DNA of 59,750 bases from Anaerolineales bacterium. GTDB taxonomy: Bacteria > Chloroflexota > Anaerolineae > Anaerolineales > Villigracilaceae. The DNA lies in assembly GCA_014860745.1 (NCBI GenBank), contig JACZJC010000060.1, positions 1 through 59,750 on the forward strand, written 5' to 3'. Below are positions 33,502 through 41,010 of the stretch, piece by piece. Positions within the stretch are counted from its first letter, which is position 1. The number at the start of each line of letters is the position of its first letter. Below the pieces are notes generated by a model, which did not search any database, had not been told where the DNA came from, and saw only the letters and a list, made by a program, of their open reading frames with translations. A program made the position numbers and the translations under genes.

Positions 33502-33629
33502 TGGTTGAGTAGCCCTGAGCGTTCTTTGCGAAGGGCGTATCGAAACCACCCTGTTTCAAGTTATTTTTTCTTTTCATGTAACTTGGTGGTTTCGATACGG
33601 GCGAGAAGAACACTCGCCCTACTCAACCA
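33502..33629. repeat. 128-bp palindromic element with long arms
   Basis: TGGTTGAGTAG (33502-33512) pairs with CTACTCAACCA (33619-33629); inside, GTATCGAAACCACC pairs with GGTGGTTTCGATAC. The element ends 15 nt before the histidine kinase ATG, so it can influence expression of that gene. Confidence 0.75.
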
Positions 33630-33644
33630 CCGGTGAATCCAAAA

Positions 33645-35030
33645 ATGAACATCCAGGACATCCGCAAATCCCCGCTCTTTCAAGGCCTGACCGATGATGA
33701 GTTGCAGCAGCTCATGGACATGGCCGAGCCGGTATCCTTGCGCGCGGGAGAGTTGTTGATCCGGCAGGGTGATACGGGGGATTCCGCGTACGTGCTCACA
33801 AAGGGCGAATTCGAGATCCAAAAACAATCGGGGCAGTCGATCATCAAAATTGACATGAGGAACGCGGGCGATGTGGTCGGTGAGATGGCATTGCTTGCCC
33901 GAACGCCGCGGTCTGCCTCTGTGATATCCAAAACAGACAGCGAAGCGTTACGGATTCCGCAGGAGGCCTTTGAAAAATTACTATCCTCCAGTTCGAAAGC
34001 GGCCATGGCGGTTTTGCATTGGGTGATGGCGCGGCTGAATCAAAATGAGGCCCTGCTGCATCAGCAGGAAAAGATGGCGGCGCTTGGCACCCTGAGCGCC
34101 GGGCTGGCGCACGAGTTGAACAACCCCGCCGCCGCCGCGCAACGGAGCGCCTCGGAATTAAATAAGAGTCTGCTGAAATGGCAATCGTTGACTCATCAGA
34201 TCGAATCAGCCGCGTTCAATGCGAATCAAACCGAGTGGTTGAATGATTTTATGCAGGAAGCCGCGCGCCGATTCGAGTCGCCGCTCAAGCTTGAGGCGTT
34301 GGAAAAGATAGAGTTGACAGACCAGCTTGAGGCGTGGCTGGAGGCGAACGGGATCGAATCCGCCTGGGAGCTTGCGCCGGTGATGGTCAACTTTGGATGG
34401 AATATTGAAACGCTTGAAAAGTTGAAGGGTACAGCTTTCTTCAATCTCACTATTCAATGGCTGGGAACAGGCTGTTTGACGATGGGGCTGTTATCGGAAA
34501 TCCAATTGACCACTGAAAGGCTTTCGAAAATTGTCCACGCGATGAAATCCTACACCTATCTCGACCAGGCGCCTTTGCTCGAAGTGGATGTGCATGAAGG
34601 CTTGGAAAATACTCTGGTTATCATGCAGCACAAGCTGAAACAAGGCGTGATAATAAAAAGGGAATATTCTCCCGACCTCCCGCACATCGAAGCGTATGCC
34701 AGCGAACTAAACCAGGTATGGACGAATATTATCGATAACGCCATTGATGCGATGAAGGGCAGAGGCGAGATCACTTTACGAACAAATTTGGAAGACAACC
34801 ATGTGGCGGTTGAGATCATCGATAACGGCCCCGGCATTCCTGAAAATATTCAAGCCCGAATTTCCGAACCGTTCTTTACCACAAAGCCGCCCGGCAGCGG
34901 CACAGGATTGGGGCTTCACATTTCACACGACATAATCGTCAATCGGCATCATGGACAGCTTTTGGTTGAGTCGAAATTCGGTGAAACGAAGTTTAAGGTG
35001 ATATTGCCGGTGAGGATTACCAAATCGTAG
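33645..35030 (+). CDS. cyclic-nucleotide-binding-domain histidine kinase
   Basis: A 461-residue soluble sensor kinase (a GTG at 33633 is an alternative start). Residues 1-120 are a CNMP/CRP-like domain (GELLIRQGDTGDSAYVLTKG, DVVGEMALL, RSASV). The kinase H-box is GLAHELNNP near residue 160, then a long helical region, the N-box NIIDNAIDA near 360, G1 DNGPGIP and G2 GTGLGLHIS near 430. No membrane segment. It directly follows the fused response regulator/flavoprotein and likely phosphorylates it. The ligand of the CNMP domain is unknown. Confidence 0.9.
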   Translation: MNIQDIRKSPLFQGLTDDELQQLMDMAEPVSLRAGELLIRQGDTGDSAYVLTKGEFEIQKQSGQSIIKIDMRNAGDVVGEMALLARTPRSASVISKTDSEALRIPQEAFEKLLSSSSKAAMAVLHWVMARLNQNEALLHQQEKMAALGTLSAGLAHELNNPAAAAQRSASELNKSLLKWQSLTHQIESAAFNANQTEWLNDFMQEAARRFESPLKLEALEKIELTDQLEAWLEANGIESAWELAPVMVNFGWNIETLEKLKGTAFFNLTIQWLGTGCLTMGLLSEIQLTTERLSKIVHAMKSYTYLDQAPLLEVDVHEGLENTLVIMQHKLKQGVIIKREYSPDLPHIEAYASELNQVWTNIIDNAIDAMKGRGEITLRTNLEDNHVAVEIIDNGPGIPENIQARISEPFFTTKPPGSGTGLGLHISHDIIVNRHHGQLLVESKFGETKFKVILPVRITKS

Positions 35031-35090
35031 AATCATCATGTCTTTGCGAGAAGGGCTAACGATCATCGCCCCCGCAAAGACATAATGATT
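35031..35090. repeat. hairpin between the histidine kinase and CoA-binding gene
   Basis: AATCATCATGTCTTTGCG (35031-35048) pairs with CGCAAAGACATAATGATT (35073-35090) with one mismatch. It may be a relative of the family A repeats or an intercistronic processing element. Confidence 0.6.
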
Positions 35091-35102
35091 AAGGAGCATA
35101 AA

Positions 35103-35525
35103 ATGAATAACGACCAAATGATGAAGGAAATACTTTTATCGGCAAAAACGATTGCAAGCGTTGGGCTGTCATCCAATCAGGAGAAGGAGAGTTATTGGAT
35201 CGTCTCCTACCTGAAGGAACAGGGGTATCGCATCATCCCCGTCAACCCCACCGCAGCGGAGATCCTCGGGGAGAAGGCATACCCGAATCTGTCCGCCATC
35301 CCTGATTCGGTGGATGTGGTGCAGGTTTTCCGCAAGCCTGAGGATGTGCCGCCTGTGGTGGCTGAAGCCGTCAAAATCGGCGCAAAAGTGGTGTGGATGC
35401 AGGAGGGGATTGTCAATGAGGAAGCCGCAAAGACAGCCCGTGAGGCCGGGTTACAGGTTGTGATGAATGCCTGTATGCGGTCAGCGCATCGAAGGTTGAT
35501 CGGCGAAAAACCTGTCAGTCTTTAA
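35103..35525 (+). CDS. CoA-binding (YccU-like) protein
   Basis: A 140-residue single-domain Rossmann protein of the CoA_binding_2 family: IASVGLSSNQEKESYWIVSY, YRIIPVNPTAAEILGEKAYPNL, VVQVFRKPEDVPPVV, VVWMQEGIVNEEAA and the C-terminal VMNACMRSAHRRL. It binds a CoA- or nucleotide-like ligand; physiological role unknown. AAGGAG precedes the ATG at 35103. Confidence 0.88.
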   Translation: MNNDQMMKEILLSAKTIASVGLSSNQEKESYWIVSYLKEQGYRIIPVNPTAAEILGEKAYPNLSAIPDSVDVVQVFRKPEDVPPVVAEAVKIGAKVVWMQEGIVNEEAAKTAREAGLQVVMNACMRSAHRRLIGEKPVSL

Positions 35526-35579
35526 GTTATGTGGCAGCTCAGCGGAAGAAACGTTGGCAAGAAATTGAAATAGAAATGC

Positions 35580-35612
35580 AAAAGGCCGGCAAGATTAATG
35601 GCCGGCCTTTTG
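35580..35612 (+). terminator. rho-independent terminator
   Basis: AAAAGGCCGGC (35580-35590) pairs with GCCGGCCTTTT (35601-35611) around a 10-nt loop. Confidence 0.8.
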
Positions 35613-35619
35613 GTTATGT

Positions 35620-35625
35620 TATATT
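35620..35625 (+). promoter_or_regulatory. TATATT -10 box for a leaderless gene
   Basis: TATATT lies exactly 6 nt before the ATG at 35632; no Shine-Dalgarno is present. Confidence 0.5.
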
Positions 35626-35631
35626 TTCTTC

Positions 35632-36195
35632 ATGAAGTACTTAAAACCACGCAGCGTTAGTATCGCTGTAATCGCTCTTCTCCTCGTAATCCTAATTCAG
35701 GTTCTGTATGACCCGATCTCATCCATCCAGCATTCTTTGAACGTCGTGGGTGTTCGGAATCAACTCCCCCAGTCGCGCGCCAAATGGGATGCGTTGGAAA
35801 TCACCAGCTATACATTCGAGATCATCGGCGATGCGCGTTCCATCTGCAAGCCTTCTGCGCGGATCGAAGTTCAAAATGATGTCGTAGTCAAAGTGGAAAT
35901 AATGGATGTAACTCCGCAGACACTCGCGCCAGATCAATGGACGGACCCCGATTGGGGCAATGAAGTTTTCCTGTGCAATTACAATAATTTTACCTTCACA
36001 AAAGTATTTGAATTGGTGGAGCAGACTTTTCAAAATTTCCCATCTTCCGTCCTGCAAGCGGAATTTGACGGCCAGTATGGATTCGTCACTTCGTTCGAAT
36101 ACGGGATTTATGTCGGCAAGGGGCTGGCTCAACCACAGGTCAGCAACTGCTGCAATATTTTCAGAATCCAAAATTTTCGGCCAAATACCAGGTAG
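35632..36195 (+). CDS. DUF6174-like exported protein
   Basis: A 187-residue protein with an N-terminal hydrophobic segment (residues 9-25) that is either a signal anchor or an uncleaved signal. The ITSYTFEIIGDARSICKPSARIEVQNDVVVKV stretch (residues 57-88) and FTKVFELVEQTFQ match the pattern of DUF6174 lipoproteins and secreted proteins, small beta-rich domains of unknown function. The start is probably leaderless (TATATT 6 nt upstream). Two adjacent Cys near the C-terminus (SNCCN). Confidence 0.65.
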   Translation: MKYLKPRSVSIAVIALLLVILIQVLYDPISSIQHSLNVVGVRNQLPQSRAKWDALEITSYTFEIIGDARSICKPSARIEVQNDVVVKVEIMDVTPQTLAPDQWTDPDWGNEVFLCNYNNFTFTKVFELVEQTFQNFPSSVLQAEFDGQYGFVTSFEYGIYVGKGLAQPQVSNCCNIFRIQNFRPNTR

Positions 36196-36297
36196 CCTGC
36201 TCGAAGCCCGACCTGCGTTTTCTCCCTTCTGAGTGAGCTTCGTTCATGGATACTCTGCGGCGAAAATATATTTACTCCCGCAGCCAATGACCTGCGC

Positions 36298-36303
36298 TAC
36301 AAT
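36298..36303 (+). promoter_or_regulatory. TACAAT -10 box for a leaderless gene
   Basis: TACAAT exactly 6 nt before the ATG at 36310; no Shine-Dalgarno. Confidence 0.5.
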
Positions 36304-36309
36304 AGCGTC

Positions 36310-38832
36310 ATGCCATTCACACTACCCATTCTGCGCGCCCGCCGCAAACAGCGGCTTGAAAACCAAACCAAACAATCGGCACGTCTGCGCGGTACACTCA
36401 TCAGCGGGGGAATTGTCCTTTCCCTTCTGCTTGCTTTGGGAATCATCCTCGGCGCATTTGCATACGCCGATGTCACGCGCGATCTTCCATCCACTGAAAT
36501 TCTGCCGCGCTTGTTAAACCCGCCCGGCGGCTTGCTGCTGCAGCCCACACGCATCTATGACCGCTCGGGCTTGCAGCCGCTCATCACCTTCGCACCGAAC
36601 GACTCGGCCCAAACGCGGCGTTACATTCCCGTCAATGAACAGAACCCGCAGCACATTCCAGAGATCCTGGTCAATTCCGTCATTGCGGTTGCCGACCCGC
36701 AGTTCCGTTTTCATTCGGGCTATGCCATACAAGGCTACAATGATCCCGAGCTTCATCCCACCATCGCGCAAAAACTCGTCAGCGGGTTGATGTTATACAG
36801 CGAGCCGCCCACCTTGCGGCGCGCCATTCGCGAGCGCATTCTTGCCGCGCAGGTCACCGCGCAATTCGGGCGCACACAAATCATCGAATGGTATTTGAAC
36901 AGCGCGAACTTCGGCAATTATGCCTACGGCGTGGATGCCGCCGCGCAATTATATTTCGGTAAACCTGCCGACCAACTGACCTTGGCTGAATCTGCCATCC
37001 TCGCGGCAGTCAGCGAAACGCCCGCGCTCAATCCGCTGGATGCTCCGCAGGTGGCTTTACAGCGCGGACGCGAAGTGATCCATATTTTGAATCAGCTTGG
37101 GCTGGCCAGCAATGAAGCGGCAAATCAGGCATTGGCAGAGACTCCAAAAATAATGTCGGCGGCTCAGACTCCGCTGATAACTGCTCCTGCTTTCGTGAAC
37201 TTGGTCCTCGCTCAATTGGATTCGCGGATTCCGCGTGAGCGGATCGAACGCGGCGGAATGACCATTATCACGACTTTGGATTATGACCTGCAAAAACAGG
37301 CCGTTTGCGTCACTGAAGTGTACGCGGCCCGCCTGGCGGGTTTACCTGAACCCCTGTCAGAATGCAATTCGGCAAAGTTGCTGCCGTCCCTGCCGCCTGC
37401 CGTCACCTTTGCGGATTCATCCGCCAGTGCATTGATCCTCGACCCGAAGACCGGCCAGGTGCTGGCGATGGTCGGCGAGACCCATCAAGGCGTGGAAACT
37501 CCGCTCGTCAGCGCACACCAGCCCGGGTCAAGTTTGGATGCGTTCGTCTATTTGACGGGATTCACCCGGGGCTTAAGTCCAGGCTCGCTGACGTGGGACA
37601 TTCCTTCGGAAGAGAACATCCAAAATTTCGACGGGGAGTATCACGGGCCGCTGCGTTTGAGGATTGCGTTGGCGAACGATTATCAAGTCCCTGTGGAAAC
37701 CTTGAAGAAGCAGATGGGCATCGAGAATGTGACGAAGATCGCTTCGTCGTTTGGCATTGAATTGAATTCGGATGTTTCGATGCTTGAACTTGCGGGCGCG
37801 TATGGTGTCTTCGGGACGCAGGGCGTTTATTTCGGGCAAAATATTGGCGATGAATTTTCGCCGGTGAGCGTGCTGCATGTGGAAGGCGTGGACCATGCCG
37901 TGATGTTGGATTGGTCTTTGCCGCAGGCGCAAACGATCGCGACCGCGGCAATGTCTTATTTGATGACGCATGTGTTGAGCGATGAATCCGCGCGCTGGGA
38001 TTCGCTTGGAAGATCAAATCCCATGGAGATTGGCAGACCCGCTGGTGTGAAAGTTGGGCAAACCTCCGATGGGAGAGATGCGTGGGTGGTTGGGTTTACG
38101 CCATCCATTGTGGTGGCAACATGGACAGGCGTGCGCGGCGAAAGCGATTCGGTTACTCCGCGTTTCCCCGCTGTATTGTGGCATGCCTTGATGCAAACTG
38201 TTTCCGAAGGCAAGCCGGCGATTGGCTGGACCATGCCGCAGGGAGTTTCGATGATAACGGTCTGCGATCCTTCGGGGATGCTGCCAACTCGTGAATGCCC
38301 GAATTTGACAACGGAAGTTTTTCTGAACGGCAGCGAACCAACTCAGGCCGATACGATGTTCCGCGAGTTTTTCGTCAACCGTGAGACGGGATTGCTGGCA
38401 ACCGTATTTACGCCGCCTGAGTTGATCGATCAGCGGGTGTATATGCTTGTCCCTGGAGATGCGCGGTTGTGGGCGCAGAGCGCGGGAGTCGAGATTCCCC
38501 CAGCCTCGTACGACGCGATTCAGGCGCCGCCGATCAATCCCGTTGCAAACATTTCCTCTCCGCAGTTATTCGCGGACGTGAACGGCGTTGTGCGAATCAT
38601 CGGCACTGCTTCGGGAGATGGTTTCTCATATTATCGTGTGCAAGTCGGAAAGGGATTGAATCCGCAGGAATGGATTCAACTTGGTGAAGATATGAATACC
38701 CCTGTTCAAAATGATGTCCTCGCGGAATGGGATACAAAAGGGTTAAACGGCCTGTATGCTGTGCAGTTGTCCGTTGTGCGGGAAGGTCAGGTGGTGAACA
38801 CGGCGGTGATTCAGGTGACGGTTAGCGATTAG
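36310..38832 (+). CDS. class A PBP-like protein with substituted active sites (pseudoenzyme)
   Basis: An 840-residue protein with the layout of PBP1A: cytoplasmic tail, membrane anchor (29-52), glycosyltransferase domain (about 80-270), transpeptidase domain (about 370-680) and a C-terminal Ig-like domain (about 740-840). The catalytic motifs are changed. In the transglycosylase, the EDxxF Glu is Ala128 (AVADPQFRFHSG) and GGSTITQQ is LHPTIAQK. In the transpeptidase, SxxK is S407-D410 (PGSSLDAF), SxN is DYQ (457-459) and KTGT is KVGQ (581-584). Structure-preserving parts such as LNSANFGNYAYGVDAAAQLYFG and DGRDAWVVGFTP remain. It is probably a non-enzymatic scaffold or regulator of cell-wall synthesis. 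Confidence 0.85.
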   Translation: MPFTLPILRARRKQRLENQTKQSARLRGTLISGGIVLSLLLALGIILGAFAYADVTRDLPSTEILPRLLNPPGGLLLQPTRIYDRSGLQPLITFAPNDSAQTRRYIPVNEQNPQHIPEILVNSVIAVADPQFRFHSGYAIQGYNDPELHPTIAQKLVSGLMLYSEPPTLRRAIRERILAAQVTAQFGRTQIIEWYLNSANFGNYAYGVDAAAQLYFGKPADQLTLAESAILAAVSETPALNPLDAPQVALQRGREVIHILNQLGLASNEAANQALAETPKIMSAAQTPLITAPAFVNLVLAQLDSRIPRERIERGGMTIITTLDYDLQKQAVCVTEVYAARLAGLPEPLSECNSAKLLPSLPPAVTFADSSASALILDPKTGQVLAMVGETHQGVETPLVSAHQPGSSLDAFVYLTGFTRGLSPGSLTWDIPSEENIQNFDGEYHGPLRLRIALANDYQVPVETLKKQMGIENVTKIASSFGIELNSDVSMLELAGAYGVFGTQGVYFGQNIGDEFSPVSVLHVEGVDHAVMLDWSLPQAQTIATAAMSYLMTHVLSDESARWDSLGRSNPMEIGRPAGVKVGQTSDGRDAWVVGFTPSIVVATWTGVRGESDSVTPRFPAVLWHALMQTVSEGKPAIGWTMPQGVSMITVCDPSGMLPTRECPNLTTEVFLNGSEPTQADTMFREFFVNRETGLLATVFTPPELIDQRVYMLVPGDARLWAQSAGVEIPPASYDAIQAPPINPVANISSPQLFADVNGVVRIIGTASGDGFSYYRVQVGKGLNPQEWIQLGEDMNTPVQNDVLAEWDTKGLNGLYAVQLSVVREGQVVNTAVIQVTVSD

Positions 38833-38835
38833 CAG

Positions 38836-39810
38836 CTATCTCGCCAGCACCTTCGCCATGTGGAAGTATTCCATGTTGACCCTGCGCTTATTGCTGATCA
38901 CATCCGCCAGTGGAATGAAATCCACACCCTTGCCTTTGAGACCGGTCATCACACCGTGTGTGCCTTCGATCAATGCCTCCACGGCTTTCACTCCCATGCG
39001 GGAAGCAAGCAGGCGGTCGTACGCGGTGGGCGAACCGCCGCGCTGGATGTGACCCAGGATCGTCATGCGCGTTTTGAAGCCGACATCGAGATCGTCGATG
39101 CGCTGCGCCAAATCGGTGGTACGGATGCCCGACCCCTCCGCGTTGATGATGATGGCATGAGTCTTGCCGCGTTTGTAGGCTTCCTCCACGGTCGCGGCCA
39201 CTTCATCCGCTGTGATCGGCACTTCTGGGATCAACGCCACTTCCGCACCGCAAACGATGGCCGCCATCACCGCCAGGTAGCCGCTGTTGCGTCCCATGGT
39301 TTCGATCAAAAACGCGCGCTGGTGGGAGGATGCCGTATCACGCAATTTATCCACGGCTTCCATGATGGTGTTCATGGCCGTGTCTGTGCCAATGGCGATG
39401 TTCGTGCCCCAAATGTCGTTATCGATGCTGCCGGGAATACCGATCACCTTGATCCCCTGTTTGGAAAGCGCATTCGCGCCGTTCATCGAACCTTCGCCGC
39501 CGATCACGATCAGTGCATCCATGCCGGCTTCATTCATCTTGCGAATGGCGTCCCGCTGGCCGGCCTGTTCCATAAAGCGTTTGCTGCGGCTGGTCAACAG
39601 CACGGTCCCTCCGCGCTGCAAAATACCACCCACATCCCGCGCGCCCATCGGCCGGAACTCGCCATTCACCAACCCTTCATACCCATGCATCACGCCGATC
39701 ACATTCATGTTATTCACGAGCGCGGTCCGCACCACAGCGCGGATGGCCGCGTTCATGCCGGGCGCATCTCCGCCCGAAGTAAGCACCCCGATTGTGAATT
39801 TATCTGACAT
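38836..39810 (-). CDS. pfkA: ATP-dependent 6-phosphofructokinase
   Basis: A 324-residue phosphofructokinase. GVLTSGGDAPGMNAAIR near the N-terminus, VIGGEGSMNGA (variant of GGDGS), PGSIDNDIWGTN with the catalytic Asp, ETMGRNSGYLA and HIQRGGSPTAYDR are all present. PGSIDND and the Gly after the GGE indicate ATP rather than pyrophosphate as donor. It phosphorylates fructose 6-phosphate in glycolysis. I chose the ATG at 39810 since the enzyme begins there; a longer ORF start at 39897 would add a shadow extension. It lies 1 nt after the rnz stop, so the two are co-transcribed. Confidence 0.93.
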   Translation of the reverse strand: MSDKFTIGVLTSGGDAPGMNAAIRAVVRTALVNNMNVIGVMHGYEGLVNGEFRPMGARDVGGILQRGGTVLLTSRSKRFMEQAGQRDAIRKMNEAGMDALIVIGGEGSMNGANALSKQGIKVIGIPGSIDNDIWGTNIAIGTDTAMNTIMEAVDKLRDTASSHQRAFLIETMGRNSGYLAVMAAIVCGAEVALIPEVPITADEVAATVEEAYKRGKTHAIIINAEGSGIRTTDLAQRIDDLDVGFKTRMTILGHIQRGGSPTAYDRLLASRMGVKAVEALIEGTHGVMTGLKGKGVDFIPLADVISNKRRVNMEYFHMAKVLAR

Positions 39811-39811
39811 C

Positions 39812-40732
39812 TTAGATTTCTCTCTTGATCTGAAAAGTATCGAAATCGCGCGCCACCACCGTGTTCGGGAAAACGGATTGCGCCTCGGCAAGCACATCCT
39901 TTCCGCGATAGCGGCGCGAAATATGCGTAAGAATTAGTTTCTTAACCCCTGCTTTTATGGCAAGTTCCGCGCCCATGCGTGCGGTAAGATGCGAGAACTG
40001 CTTCGCCATTTCCTCTTCTTCATCCAAATAAGTGGATTCGATGACTAACGCGTCCGCATCTTTGCAGACCTCGAGCAGGTTGTCTGTCCTGCCGGCGTCC
40101 CCCACCACGACGAGTTTACTGCCCTTTTCCCAGTCACCCAGCACATCGTCCGGAGTGATGCGTTTGCCGTTTGGCAGGCTAATCTCCTTGCCGGCGACCA
40201 GGTCGCGGCGTTCGGGTCCGAACGGGACGCCTAGTTCATCCGCTTTGTCTGCCAAAAACGGACGGCGCGCCTTTTCCTGAAAAATATATCCCAAGCAATT
40301 CGGACCCCTGTGCGTGACAGAAAAAGCAGTCACCGTAAAATCATCCGCTTCGAAGACGAGGCCGGGTTTGATCTCGATCAATTTCAAAGGCATGGGAGGC
40401 TGGTTGCCGCGCAGCACCACATCATAAAGAAGGGTGCGTACGCGCTCCAGCGTGGAACGTCCCCCGAATATTTCAAGCTCGTCAATCGCTTCCCATCTCA
40501 AAAAGGTGGAAAGCAAACCGCCCAACCCAAGGATGTGATCGAGATGTCCGTGCGTCAGTAAGATGCGCGTGAGGCGTTTGAAGCCAATGCCGGATTGCAG
40601 GATCTGCCGCTGCGTGCCTTCTCCGCAATCCACTAGAAACCGATACTCGTTATGGGAGACGATCTGCCCCGAAAGTCCGCGGCCAGCCGATGGCGCGGAT
40701 GCTGATGTGCCAAGAAAAAGAATTTCGAACAA
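39812..40732 (-). CDS. rnz: ribonuclease Z
   Basis: A 306-residue metallo-beta-lactamase-fold endonuclease that trims tRNA 3' ends. The N-terminal LFLGTSASAPSAGRGLSG, zinc motif LLTHGHLDHILGL, VTHRGPNCLGY, VVVGDAGRT, VIESTYLDEEEE and LTHISRRY are all family features. The start codon is TTG at 40732, with CAAGGAC upstream; no ATG fits the conserved N-terminus. First gene of an rnz-pfkA pair. Confidence 0.93.
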   Translation of the reverse strand: MFEILFLGTSASAPSAGRGLSGQIVSHNEYRFLVDCGEGTQRQILQSGIGFKRLTRILLTHGHLDHILGLGGLLSTFLRWEAIDELEIFGGRSTLERVRTLLYDVVLRGNQPPMPLKLIEIKPGLVFEADDFTVTAFSVTHRGPNCLGYIFQEKARRPFLADKADELGVPFGPERRDLVAGKEISLPNGKRITPDDVLGDWEKGSKLVVVGDAGRTDNLLEVCKDADALVIESTYLDEEEEMAKQFSHLTARMGAELAIKAGVKKLILTHISRRYRGKDVLAEAQSVFPNTVVARDFDTFQIKREI

Positions 40733-40857
40733 AGTTAAGTCCTTGCATTGAATGATCGCACAGAAGGAATTCTGCGGAAATATTTATTACCAAACGTCTC
40801 GTAATTGTACCTCAAAGAAAACAGACCATTTGTGCTATAATCTTTTTTGAAAAAATA

Positions 40858-40898
40858 AACATGTACACAAGTAAACAAGTAGACAAGTAAACACGTAG
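40858..40898. repeat. short tandem-like repeats (ACAAGTA units)
   Basis: Repeated units of the ACAAGTAAAC / CAAGTAGAC type in about 40 bp of the rnz-ftsK spacer. A TATAAT at 40836-40841 lies just upstream and could drive ftsK through a 165-nt leader; the last 40 nt before the ftsK ATG also repeat AATCGTAA-like units. Confidence 0.5.
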
Positions 40899-41010
40899 AG
40901 AAAACAACACGCAAACTTGCGCTGACAGTTCGTCTTTCGCTCACCGTGCCGAAGCATCTCCAATCTCTAGTCTCCAATCGCCAATCAAAAATCGTAAATC
41001 GTCAATCGTA

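Noticed and set aside
38860-39937. Long plus-strand ORFs opposite pfkA
   Set aside because: His/Asp-rich translations that mirror the pfkA codon pattern; antisense shadows of a well-defined enzyme.
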